Positions 52,306-59,647 of a DNA stretch of 64,000 bases are shown piece by piece. Numbering within the stretch: the stretch's first letter is position 1; each line of letters starts with the position of its first letter. Both the position numbers and the translations under genes were made by a program. This DNA comes from CAIMUS01 sp046347625 (GTDB lineage: Bacteria; Pseudomonadota; Gammaproteobacteria; Competibacterales; Competibacteraceae), in contig JAXMFU010000001.1 of NCBI GenBank assembly GCA_046347625.1, positions 806,001 through 870,000 on the forward strand, written 5' to 3'. The notes beneath the pieces were generated by a model. The model had not been told where the DNA came from and ran no database searches. It saw only the letters and a program-made list of their open reading frames with translations.

Positions 52306-52575
52306 CTACGCCGCTAGGCGTGTCTTAGGCTCTGGCACTTCAATATAGGCGAACACTAATTCCCGAAGTTCAGGGTTCTCTAAATGGTATTCAATCGATT
52401 GTCTCTCAGGCACTGCTTGCCCGGCTTCTCGATAGGCTTCTAAATTAATCTGGATGGCTCCACAGGCCGCTTGTTTTGCAGCCTCAATCGTGTCTCCGTA
52501 GGTCACGATCGCTAAATCGGGTACTTGCACGGCAAACCCGGCTTCGGTTTGTTCCAGCATGATAAGATAGTGCAT
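52306..52575 (-). CDS. hicB: HicB family antitoxin
   Basis: 89 residues. HicB pattern: MHYLIMLEQTEAGFAVQVPD, ATYGDTIEAAKQAACGAI-like helix (DTIEAAKQAACGAIQINLEA), then a short C-terminus. It lacks the extended ribbon-helix-helix of the hicB at 3600. It starts at the last base of hicA. Likely auto-repressing pair. Confidence 0.88.
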   Translation of the reverse strand: MHYLIMLEQTEAGFAVQVPDLAIVTYGDTIEAAKQAACGAIQINLEAYREAGQAVPERQSIEYHLENPELRELVFAYIEVPEPKTRLAA

Positions 52576-52775
52576 TACTTGACCTCCAGTTTAATTTTCT
52601 TCACGGTGTCAACCGCCCGTCCGACAGGGACATCTTTCTGCGGATGCACGATGGTAACCACAAACCGGTTTTCCGGATGCTTAAAGTTGTGATGGTCTCC
52701 TTTGACACTGACCAGTTTCCAGCTATATTCTTCAACCAGCTTGATCAACTCTCTACTGGTGTACCGTTCGGGCAT
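52575..52775 (-). CDS. hicA: HicA family toxin
   Basis: 66 residues. SRELIKLVEEYSWKLVSVKG, then DHHNFKHPENRFVVTIVHPQ and DVPVGRAVDTVKK. It has the HicA order of an N-terminal helix, a GDHHNFKHP strand with the catalytic-type histidine, and the VPVG turn. Overlaps hicB by one base. It differs in sequence from the hicA at 3947. Confidence 0.9.
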   Translation of the reverse strand: MPERYTSRELIKLVEEYSWKLVSVKGDHHNFKHPENRFVVTIVHPQKDVPVGRAVDTVKKIKLEVK

Positions 52776-52806
52776 AGATCAAATTGTAAGCCTTTTCTCT
52801 TGCACC

Positions 52807-52865
52807 GTCTAACGTCAGCCTCAGCCGCGCCGCGTTAGCGCCGTTCGCCGCAAGCCCTCGTAGGC
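52807..52865 (-). other. attC-like site 7 (degenerate)
   Basis: Starts with the core GTCTAAC and has GCCTCAGCCGCGCC / GCCGTTCGCCGC arms, but the distal core is only GTAGGC. It is similar to degenerate site 2 at 4226-4287. It lies just upstream of hicA; the 330-bp gene-free stretch to 53105 also holds repeat R3 copy d and no gene. Confidence 0.4.
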
Positions 52866-53022
52866 TATGAGACACAGAAAAAGGTAACATCATCCAACCG
52901 TTAATGTTCTCTGACCCCGTTTTCGTGAAGAAAATCTAGAGGAATTGGTACAAATTCAACAGCCTACACCCCACCCTACGGGCTCTTGTTACTCAATGTG
53001 CAAGTACCCAATATGCGAGCCC

Positions 53023-53098
53023 GTAGGTTGGATGACGAAGGAACCCCTACATTGACCTCCGACCGGAAAATTGTTGGGGTTCGTTCCTCACCTCAACC
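53023..53098. repeat. Inverted repeat R3, copy d
   Basis: GTAGGTTGGATGACGAAGGA paired with GGTTCGTTCCTCACCTCAAC. It abuts an attC-like right half at 53099, and may have replaced that site's left half. Confidence 0.65.
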
Positions 53099-53135
53099 GA
53101 CGCACTTAGCGCGTCGGCTTAATGGGCTTGTTATG
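53099..53135 (-). other. Half attC-like site 8
   Basis: GACGCACTTAGCGCGTCGGC hairpin followed by GGGCTTGTTATGCG, where GTTATGC would be the right core. The left core is missing, replaced by repeat R3. It bounds a cassette-like unit with two small membrane proteins whose other edge carries the matching core GCATAAC at 53478. Confidence 0.45.
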
Positions 53136-53228
53136 CGATGATTTACCAGCATGCCTCAAGGCATCAACCGTAACTACCGCAATGCCACCGATGAAAACCA
53201 AAAAAACGAGAATCAACAACCATTCCAT
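53106..53228 (-). CDS. Small single-helix membrane protein
   Basis: 40 residues, MEWLLILVFLVFIGGIAVVT followed by a short basic tail. The ATG at 53228 overlaps the TAA of the upstream gene (TAATG) and has GGAGG seven bases before, so it is translated by coupling. A longer frame to 53318 is rejected because it would share the coding region of the upstream gene. The end of the frame falls inside the attC-like half-site. Function unknown. Confidence 0.55.
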   Translation of the reverse strand: MEWLLILVFLVFIGGIAVVTVDALRHAGKSSHNKPIKPTR

Positions 53229-53455
53229 TACAGTTCCTCCAATTCGTCGATTTTTCTGTATGCCGCTCTGTTGACCCAAACGATTCCGGTGGTAACAGAG
53301 AGCACAGCCAATGCGCATATTACTAATAACAAGATCGGCGCCTTAGTTATATTTTGTGCCAACCAAGCAACCAGAGATATATCGATGGCCACGAGGATAC
53401 CGAACACGACCTTTAGCCACCCAATTTCTTCTTTCAGTTTGTCTGTTTTAGACAT
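53228..53455 (-). CDS. Small two-helix membrane protein
   Basis: 75 residues. An N-terminal charged segment (MSKTDKLKEEIGWLKVVFGI) runs into helix 1 (LVAIDISLVAWLAQNI) and helix 2 (APILLLVICALAVLSVTTGI), with a charged tail KIDELEEL. It resembles small cassette-encoded membrane proteins of unknown role. It is coupled to the 40-residue protein downstream. Confidence 0.6.
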   Translation of the reverse strand: MSKTDKLKEEIGWLKVVFGILVAIDISLVAWLAQNITKAPILLLVICALAVLSVTTGIVWVNRAAYRKIDELEEL

Positions 53456-53477
53456 CTTTTTTCCTTATCTGTTTCAC

Positions 53478-53510
53478 GCATAACGGCGGGGCTCAGCGGC
53501 GCGAGTTTAC
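53478..53510 (-). other. Half attC-like site 9
   Basis: Core GCATAAC followed by GGCGGGGCTCAGCGGC. The right half is not recognisable; repeat R8 copy b (about 53531-53585) follows instead. With half-site 8 it frames the small-membrane-protein cassette. Confidence 0.4.
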
Positions 53511-53662
53511 GAGTTTCGCAGGAGTTGTAGGGGGCGGAACACGGATTGCACTCCACCAGTTCTGCTCTATCCGGGCTACGCCGGCTGAAGCAGGAGACAT
53601 TTTTACGGCAACCTATGCGCTGAATTAATGGTGTCATCGGGATAAGATAAACCATGCCCACC

Positions 53663-53992
53663 CTACCGGGCTATTGTAGTTGCGTTTGAATGTTTTAGTT
53701 CTCTGTTTTTCCGTGCCTTGAGGCGAAGTTGTTCCCGTATATTTGGCTCAGTTAGCTCAATTAGGACATGTTCTCCGTATTTTTCTTTCACCTTTTCGCA
53801 CAAAGTAATAAATTGTGATTTTGAATCATTCATTTTCTCTCTAAGCTTTTCATTCTCTTCATTGAGAGCTGTTAACCGTTTCATATAATCTTCGTGCGCA
53901 CGAGTTAGTAAATGTTCAAGATGTCCAGCCCTAAGTTGTGAATCTGACAGAGCTCTTTCAATATCTGCTTTTCTTCCCTCTGCTTCTGCCAA
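53663..53992 (-). CDS. Coiled-coil protein, possibly continuing the membrane protein upstream by frameshift
   Basis: 109 residues, charged and helical: KADIERALSDSQLRAGHLEH, MKRLTALNEENEKLREKMND, TEPNIREQLRLKARKNRELK. It overlaps the membrane protein gene at 53905-54114 by 88 bases in another frame, and the coiled-coil frame extends upstream without a stop (SLTEDREDLGNDLAEAEG). One explanation is a single gene (membrane helix plus coiled coil) with a frameshift near 54020; another is two overlapping genes. Confidence 0.5.
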   Translation of the reverse strand: MAEAEGRKADIERALSDSQLRAGHLEHLLTRAHEDYMKRLTALNEENEKLREKMNDSKSQFITLCEKVKEKYGEHVLIELTEPNIREQLRLKARKNRELKHSNATTIAR

Positions 53993-54114
53993 GTCATTTC
54001 CCAGATCTTCCCTGTCTTCAGTAAGCGATATAAAACGAACAGTGAAGCTATAAAAATAATTATTGGAGCAACTGTCGAGATATCGACTACCATAAATTTC
54101 TCACTCCAATCCAT
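53905..54114 (-). CDS. Small single-helix membrane protein (N-terminal part?)
   Basis: 69 residues with one membrane helix (VAPIIIFIASLFVLYRLLKT) after a short N-terminus. The last ~28 residues (KQREEKQILKELCQIHNLGL) come from a frame that overlaps the coiled-coil gene and may be out of frame relative to the true product. Confidence 0.45.
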   Translation of the reverse strand: MDWSEKFMVVDISTVAPIIIFIASLFVLYRLLKTGKIWEMTWQKQREEKQILKELCQIHNLGLDILNIY

Positions 54115-54117
54115 GCA

Positions 54118-54366
54118 CTAAACGTTACCAACAAATGATTGGGTTAATATCTGTACTTTTTCCTTTGGTACATCAAGCAATACAAAGTAATCCGCTGGAT
54201 AGAGGTAGTCTTCGCCGCTTTCGTCAATAATTCGTAAATCCCCATCCAGATCAGCCTCCGCGTCAGGTAGTACACGATAAACCTTATGCACCTCCAGTGA
54301 GGCTGGATACTCGGAGTTATCGATGCAGATAGCAAATCGAGGTGCAGAATGCTTGCTGTTTTCCAT
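54118..54366 (-). CDS. Conserved hypothetical protein
   Basis: 82 residues, acidic: FAICIDNSEYPASLEVHKVY, VLPDAEADLDGDLRIIDESG and YLYPADYFVLLDVPKEKVQI. The layout resembles small proteins that occur beside toxin-antitoxin or phage genes, but I do not recognise a family. It lies 4 bp downstream of the next gene and is likely co-transcribed with it. Confidence 0.55.
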   Translation of the reverse strand: MENSKHSAPRFAICIDNSEYPASLEVHKVYRVLPDAEADLDGDLRIIDESGEDYLYPADYFVLLDVPKEKVQILTQSFVGNV

Positions 54367-54370
54367 AAGT

Positions 54371-54607
54371 TTAATCCAGGTAGCGTTTACGTTTGATCTC
54401 TCTCTTACCTATACCGTGAGCTTCATACCAATGTAACTCAGCTTTATGTATTCGACCATTAGCTAAGCGAACCATTGCAACTCCTTTAAGTTTGCGCCAG
54501 CGCCCTGGTCCGTACAGTTTACGTATCCGCGTAATGTCTCGAATTCCACTCTCAACAGCGATAATTTCAATGCCGCTTATCTCACTGATGATTTCGAACG
54601 ACTGCAT
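54371..54607 (-). CDS. Conserved hypothetical protein
   Basis: 78 residues, basic: GIRDITRIRKLYGPGRWRKL, GVAMVRLANGRIHKAELHWY and EAHGIGKREIKRKRYLD. I have an impression of a widespread small family found in accessory DNA, without a name I can give. First of two close genes. Its 5' side faces the terminator of the ccr operon. Confidence 0.6.
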   Translation of the reverse strand: MQSFEIISEISGIEIIAVESGIRDITRIRKLYGPGRWRKLKGVAMVRLANGRIHKAELHWYEAHGIGKREIKRKRYLD

Positions 54608-54620
54608 CGGTTTGCTCTGA

Positions 54621-54654
54621 GAAAAAATCCCTCCCCCTCAAGGAAGGGGAGGGA
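54621..54654 (-). terminator. Intrinsic terminator of the ethylmalonyl-CoA operon
   Basis: Read on the minus strand: TCCCTCCCC, a 9-base loop, GGGGAGGGA, then TTTTTTC. This is a 9-bp stem with a T6 tract 48 bp beyond the ccr stop. A second hairpin, AACCGCTTAGGCGGTT (54670-54685), lies between it and ccr. Confidence 0.85.
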
Positions 54655-54701
54655 ATTCTTGCCAAACACAACCGCTTAGGCGGTTCTTATTGATCGAGCC
54701 T

Positions 54702-56465
54702 TTATTTGCTCTTGAAGAACATCTTGCGGACTACGTCGGTCATCGACAGGATGCCGACCGGCGTGCCGTTCTCCATGACCACCAGGCGATGAATGTGACG
54801 GCCCGCCATCTGGCTGATGGCTTTGGTCAGGGTGTCGTTCACATCGCAGGTGGCGTAGCCTAGCGTCATCACGGCCCGCGCCGTCAGATGCCGCGCTTCG
54901 TCGGCGGTCTTGCCCTGCCGCGCCAGCGCCATGTCGGTCTGCGACACTACGCCGACGGGCTGCCCTTCGTCCATTACGATCAGCGAGTGGAGCTTATTGT
55001 CCACCATTACCTTGGCGACATCCTCCAGCGTGTCACTCGGTTTGCAGGAGATGACGCCACGGTGCATTAGATCCTTGACCAGCGTGCCGTCGTCTTTGAC
55101 CACCGGCTCCATATCCTCCATGTGTTCGGACAGGTAAGCCGGTGTTTCCAGCGGCATCTCGGAACCGGCTTCGACCGGAGCCGTGCCCGCCGTGGCGACC
55201 GGCGCCGTCTTGCCGGGCTTGGCCGCGCTGACGCCTTGCCCGAACTCGGTGGCACCGACCAGTACCGACATATTGCCGTGCGGATGCTTGTTGTGATACA
55301 TCAATTGATGAACATGGGGTATGTCGTCGAGGGGGAAAGCCTGGGACATGCATGGATCGACCAGCCCTTCGATGACCAGGTTGTTGATACCCTGGGATTG
55401 TTCGTCGTTGGCGAAGTGCGAACCCTGCAAGCGCTTCTGCCGCATCCAGAGATAACGCAGATCGACCGTCGCGTTGTAGCCGGTCGTGCCGGCACAGACG
55501 ACCACCATGCCGCCGGTGTCGCAGACGAAAATCGAACTCGGGATGGTGGTTTCGCCGGGATGCTCGAACACGATGCGCGGCGCCCGCTTCTCGCCGAGCA
55601 CGTCCCAGATCGCTGCGCCGAACTTGCGTACGCCCTTCAACCAGGTGGCGTAGCCGGCGCTGTCCTTCCAGTGCGGCAACATGCCCCAATGGTCGAAATC
55701 GTTGCGGTTGAGGCAGCCCTTGGCGCCCAGGCTCTCGCAATAGGCGCGCTTGTCTTCGCTGGAGATAATCGCGATCGGCGTCGCTCCCTTGGCGCGACAA
55801 ATCTGAATCGCCATCGAGCCCAGACCGCCGGCGCCGCCCCAGATTAACGCGACATCGTCTTTCTTGACGGCGTGCTCGCCCCAGCCGCACAGCATCCGGT
55901 AGGCGGTCGCGCCGACCAGCATATAGGCCGCCGCCGCTTCCCAGGTCAGATGCTTCGGTTTGGGCAGACACTGATGGTCCTGGACCTTGGTGAACTGGGC
56001 GAAACTGCCCCAGTTGGTCTCATAACCCCAAATGCGGAAGGTGGGGGAATACATCGGGTCGTTGCCGGCCTTGACCCAAGGGCAATTCTGATTCCACGTG
56101 CCGCAGTGAATGACGACCTCGTCACCCACCTTGACATTTTTAACGTTCTTGCCGATCTTGTAGACGATGCCGGAGGCGTCGCTGCCGCCGATGTGGAAGC
56201 GCTCCGGCTCGCCGGCCTTGTTGCGGGCCCCGATCACGTCGACCGGAATGCCCAGCCCCGCCCACACGTTGTTGTAGTTGATGCCCGCCGCCATCACGTA
56301 GACCAGCACTTCATCGTCGGCAATCGGCGGTATATCGACCACTTCGAGTTTAAAGGCGTCTTTCGGCTCGCCGAAGCGCTCCGGGCGGATCAGCCAGGCA
56401 TGCATCTTCGGGGGAACTTCACCGAGCGGGGGCGCTTCGCCAATGTCATACAGTTCTTTTGCCAT
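54702..56465 (-). CDS. ccr: Crotonyl-CoA carboxylase/reductase fused to a C-terminal CBS-domain pair
   Basis: 587 residues. Residues ~1-410 are Ccr, a medium-chain reductase that reductively carboxylates crotonyl-CoA to (2S)-ethylmalonyl-CoA with NADPH: MHAWLIRPERFGEPKDAFKL, HIGGSDASGIVYKIG, GYETNWGSFAQFTKVQDHQC, AAYMLVGATAYRML, and the Rossmann WGGAGGLGSMAIQ. An Ala/Pro-rich linker (~410-460) leads to two CBS motifs (VKDLMHRGVISCKPSDTLED; ARAVMTLGYATCDVNDTLTK), ~461-587. Ordinary Ccr is about 430-450 residues. CBS pairs usually bind adenine nucleotides, so the fusion may be energy- or redox-regulated. AGGAG precedes the start. Confidence 0.93.
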   Translation of the reverse strand: MAKELYDIGEAPPLGEVPPKMHAWLIRPERFGEPKDAFKLEVVDIPPIADDEVLVYVMAAGINYNNVWAGLGIPVDVIGARNKAGEPERFHIGGSDASGIVYKIGKNVKNVKVGDEVVIHCGTWNQNCPWVKAGNDPMYSPTFRIWGYETNWGSFAQFTKVQDHQCLPKPKHLTWEAAAAYMLVGATAYRMLCGWGEHAVKKDDVALIWGGAGGLGSMAIQICRAKGATPIAIISSEDKRAYCESLGAKGCLNRNDFDHWGMLPHWKDSAGYATWLKGVRKFGAAIWDVLGEKRAPRIVFEHPGETTIPSSIFVCDTGGMVVVCAGTTGYNATVDLRYLWMRQKRLQGSHFANDEQSQGINNLVIEGLVDPCMSQAFPLDDIPHVHQLMYHNKHPHGNMSVLVGATEFGQGVSAAKPGKTAPVATAGTAPVEAGSEMPLETPAYLSEHMEDMEPVVKDDGTLVKDLMHRGVISCKPSDTLEDVAKVMVDNKLHSLIVMDEGQPVGVVSQTDMALARQGKTADEARHLTARAVMTLGYATCDVNDTLTKAISQMAGRHIHRLVVMENGTPVGILSMTDVVRKMFFKSK

Positions 56466-56623
56466 CGTGATCTCCTAAAATTCGTTCTCGGTTTGAATGG
56501 GTTAACGTGAAAATCCCCGTAGCTTGGGTTAGACGCGCCCGCTACCGCGCCGGCCACTGGCGGAACTGTTACGAGTGCGTCATGACCCAACATGGGAGCC
56601 GACTTGCAGTCCCCGGAGTGCTT
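56466..56623. repeat. Spacer between meaB and ccr with diverged repeat R5
   Basis: It contains GTGAAAATCCCCGTAGCTTG, GGTTAGACGCGCC, GCGTCATGACCCAACATG and GAGCCGACTTGCAGTCCC, a diverged copy of repeat R5 within the operon spacer. The ccr ribosome site lies at its end. Confidence 0.55.
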
Positions 56624-57619
56624 CTATGAACCTTTCCAGTTCGCAAGAAACTGGTCCCGCAGGGAGTCGTAAAGATCGAACGGGGAACCCTGGCGCTGGG
56701 TCAGGGATTCGAATAACCGGGTCTCCCCACCCAGTTGCTCGATGCCGAAACGGCCGAATTCCTCCCGCAAGCGTTTGAGAATCCACTCCGCCTGAAAGCG
56801 CTTGCGCCGCGTGGCCAGCCGATGGCTCTCGACCAGCCAGCGGCGGTGGCTATCGATGACATCCGCCAGTTTTTCGATACCGCTGCCCGTGGCGGCGCTG
56901 ACCGAAAGGGCCGGAACCTGCCAGCCATCGGGATCGGTCTGCTTTTTTAAGGTCGTGCGCAGTTCCGTCAGCGTCTTGCGGGCGGCGGCTCCGATATCCT
57001 CCTTGTTGACGACCAGGATATGCGGCACTTCCATGATGCCCGCCTTGAGAAATTGAATGCTGTCGCCGGAGGCCGGCTGGGCGACGAAGCAGGTGGTATC
57101 GGACATTTTGGAAATGTCGATTTCCTTCTGTCCTACCCCGACAGTTTCGATCAGGACGATATCGAAGGCGGCCAGCATGGCCAGGCTCATCGGCCAGACT
57201 TCGGCGCTCAAGCCGCCGAATTCACCCCGACAGGCCAGGGAGCGAATAAACACGTTACCATCGCCCTGATCGTGCGCCAGCATTCGCAGTCGATCACCCA
57301 GCAGGGCGCCGCCACTCAGGGGACTGGAAGGGTCCACCGCCAGAATCCCGACCGCCAGTTGACGCCGCCGCCAGACTTCGATCAAGGCCGAGGTCAGCGA
57401 GGATTTGCCGGCCCCGGGTGGACCGGTAATGCCGATCAGATGGCCGGTGGTGCTCAGCCGGTCATCCGGCAGGGTTGCGAGGAACTGCGCCGCACAGCGG
57501 CGCGCCTGGGGACGTTTATCGTCCAGCAGGTTGAGAGACCGGGCGAGCGCCGCCCGGTCGCGGGCCGTCACGGCGGCGGCGAGCGCCTCCGGGTCCGGCA
57601 GGGCATTGCGGGCGAGCAT
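56624..57619 (-). CDS. meaB: MeaB-type GTPase, mutase chaperone
   Basis: 331 residues. P-loop GPPGAGKSSLTSALIE near residue 65, then LAVDPSSPLSGGALLGDRLR, FIRSLACRGEFGGLS and VNKEDIG. G3E-family GTPase that guards and loads adenosylcobalamin-dependent acyl-CoA mutases. It begins at the last base of the mutase stop codon (TGATG), so the two are translated in step. Normal length. Confidence 0.95.
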   Translation of the reverse strand: MLARNALPDPEALAAAVTARDRAALARSLNLLDDKRPQARRCAAQFLATLPDDRLSTTGHLIGITGPPGAGKSSLTSALIEVWRRRQLAVGILAVDPSSPLSGGALLGDRLRMLAHDQGDGNVFIRSLACRGEFGGLSAEVWPMSLAMLAAFDIVLIETVGVGQKEIDISKMSDTTCFVAQPASGDSIQFLKAGIMEVPHILVVNKEDIGAAARKTLTELRTTLKKQTDPDGWQVPALSVSAATGSGIEKLADVIDSHRRWLVESHRLATRRKRFQAEWILKRLREEFGRFGIEQLGGETRLFESLTQRQGSPFDLYDSLRDQFLANWKGS

Positions 57620-59625
57620 CAGGCCGCCTTCTGTTCGAACGGTTTCAGGCCGTTGGATTGACGGATGATATCCACCATCTCCAGCATGATGGTGTTCATG
57701 TCGATATTCTTGGGCGTATAGACAGCGGCCACGCCCTTGGAGAGCAGGACCCGCTCGTCTTCCACCGGAATAATGCCACCGACGATGACCGGGATATCGG
57801 CCAGTCCGACCTTGCCGAGTTCCTTGAAGATTTCGTCCGCCAGTTCTAGATGGCTGCCGGACAGTACCGACAGACCGATCAGGTGGACCCCTTCTTCCAG
57901 TGCCGCCTTGGCGATCTGTTGCGGGGTCAGGCGGATGCCTTCGTAAACAATTTCGAAGCCGACATCGCGGGACTTGACAGCGATTTGCTCGGCGCCGTTG
58001 CTATGACCGTCGAGCCCCGGTTTGCCGACCAGGATACGGAGCGGTCGGCCCAGTTCTTCGCCGGTATGACGCACCCGGTCGCGTACCAACTGCACGATGG
58101 AACTGGGGGAGTCCTCTTGCAGGCTGATATCGATGCCGGTCGGCGGCCGGTATTCGCCGAAGACCTCGCGCAGCACCTGGGACCACTCGCCGGTCGTCAC
58201 GCCGGCATGGGCGCAGCGAATCGAGGCCGGCATGATGTTTTCCCCGGTCTTGGCAACCGCGGCCAGGTTGGCCAGGGCGGCGTTGACCTCGGCCTGATTG
58301 CGTTGCGACTTGAAGGCGCGCAGCCGTTCGATCTGTTCCTTCTCGGCGTTCGGATCGACCTTCATGATGCTGCTTTCGCCTTCGCCGACCAGCGGCGAGG
58401 GCGCGGTTTCCTTGTAGCAATTCAGGCCGACGATTTGTAAGTCGCCGCGCTCGATGGCGCGCATCCGTTCGGTGTGGCTGGTGACCAGTTGCCGCTTGAC
58501 ATAACCGGTCTCGATGGCCGCAATCATGCCGCCGTTTTCCTGCACCCGGGCCATTTCCGCTTCGGCGCCCTTGATCAGGGCTTTTACCTTGGCGTCGATC
58601 ACCGTCGAGCCGTCGAAGATATCGCCGTATTCCAGCAGGTCGGTCTCGAAGGCCAGCACCTGCTGCATCCGCAGGGCCCATTGCTGATCCCAGGGACGGG
58701 GCAGACCCAGCGCCTCGTTCCAGGCCGGCAACTGAATCGCCCGGGCGCGGGCATTCTTGGACAGAGAGACGGCCAGCATTTCCAGGACGATACGCTGAAC
58801 ATTGTTCTCCGGCTGGGATTCGGTCAGCCCCAGCGAGTTGACCTGCACCCCATAGCGGAAGCGGCGCATCTTGTCATCCTGCACCCCATAGCGCTCCCGG
58901 GTGATCTTGTCCCATAACTCTACGAAGGCCCGCATCTTGCAGCACTCTTCGACAAAGCGGATACCCGCATTGACAAAGAAGGAGATACGGCCCACCACCT
59001 GCTCGAAATCTTCCGGATTGACCTGGCCGGATTCCTTCACGGCATCCAGTACCGTAATCGCGGTGGACAGGGCATAGGCCAGTTCCTGTACCGGCGTGGC
59101 GCCTGCTTCCTGCAGATGGTAACTACAGATATTGGTGGGGTTCCACTTGGGAATATTCTTGACCGTGTAACAGATGATATCGGTAATCAACCGGATCGAC
59201 GGTCCCGGCGGGAAAATATAGGTGCCGCGCGACAGGTATTCCTTGATGATATCGTTCTGGGTGGTGCCCTCCAGTTGCACCGGGGTGAATCCCTGCCGCT
59301 CGGCAACGGCGACATACAACGACAGCAGCCAGGCGGCCGTGGCGTTGATGGTCATGGAGGTGTTCATCTTTCCCAGCGGGATTTGATCGAACAGGGTCTC
59401 CATGTCGCCGATATGGCAGATGGGCACGCCTACCTTGCCGACTTCGCCGTGCGCCAGTGGATGGTCGGAGTCATAACCGGTCTGGGTCGGCAGGTCGAAA
59501 GCCACCGACAGACCGGTTTGCCCCTTGGCTAGATTGGTACGGTATAGTTCATTGGATACCTTGGCCGAGGCATAACCGGAATAGGTCCGCATCAACCAGG
59601 GTTTATCACGTTTCGCTTTCTCCAC
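57619..59625 (-). CDS. ecm: Ethylmalonyl-CoA mutase (adenosylcobalamin-dependent)
   Basis: 668 residues from a GTG at 59625 with AGGAG just before; the longer frame to 59958 runs into mch and is rejected. N-terminal barrel: RTYSGYASAKVSNELYRTNL, GLSVAFDLPTQTGYDSDHPL, MNTSMTINATAAWLLSLYVA. C-terminal B12 domain: VGKPGLDGHSNGAEQIA, with the cobalt-ligand His in DGH, LSVLSGSHL and VGGIIP. The GLDGHSNG form and operon partners fit Ecm (MeaA) rather than methylmalonyl-CoA mutase. It converts (2R)-ethylmalonyl-CoA to methylsuccinyl-CoA. Confidence 0.92.
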   Translation of the reverse strand: MEKAKRDKPWLMRTYSGYASAKVSNELYRTNLAKGQTGLSVAFDLPTQTGYDSDHPLAHGEVGKVGVPICHIGDMETLFDQIPLGKMNTSMTINATAAWLLSLYVAVAERQGFTPVQLEGTTQNDIIKEYLSRGTYIFPPGPSIRLITDIICYTVKNIPKWNPTNICSYHLQEAGATPVQELAYALSTAITVLDAVKESGQVNPEDFEQVVGRISFFVNAGIRFVEECCKMRAFVELWDKITRERYGVQDDKMRRFRYGVQVNSLGLTESQPENNVQRIVLEMLAVSLSKNARARAIQLPAWNEALGLPRPWDQQWALRMQQVLAFETDLLEYGDIFDGSTVIDAKVKALIKGAEAEMARVQENGGMIAAIETGYVKRQLVTSHTERMRAIERGDLQIVGLNCYKETAPSPLVGEGESSIMKVDPNAEKEQIERLRAFKSQRNQAEVNAALANLAAVAKTGENIMPASIRCAHAGVTTGEWSQVLREVFGEYRPPTGIDISLQEDSPSSIVQLVRDRVRHTGEELGRPLRILVGKPGLDGHSNGAEQIAVKSRDVGFEIVYEGIRLTPQQIAKAALEEGVHLIGLSVLSGSHLELADEIFKELGKVGLADIPVIVGGIIPVEDERVLLSKGVAAVYTPKNIDMNTIMLEMVDIIRQSNGLKPFEQKAA

Positions 59626-59647
59626 GGCAGTGCTCCTTTCGTTATTG

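Noticed and set aside
55033..55971. Leftward 312-residue frame in ccr
   Set aside because: Out-of-frame shadow of the GC-rich ccr gene with Arg/Gly/Gln-rich low-complexity composition.
57619..59625. Methylmalonyl-CoA mutase assignment
   Set aside because: The GLDGHSNGAEQIA form of the B12 site and the mcd-mch-ccr neighbours fit ethylmalonyl-CoA mutase better; MeaB alone does not discriminate.
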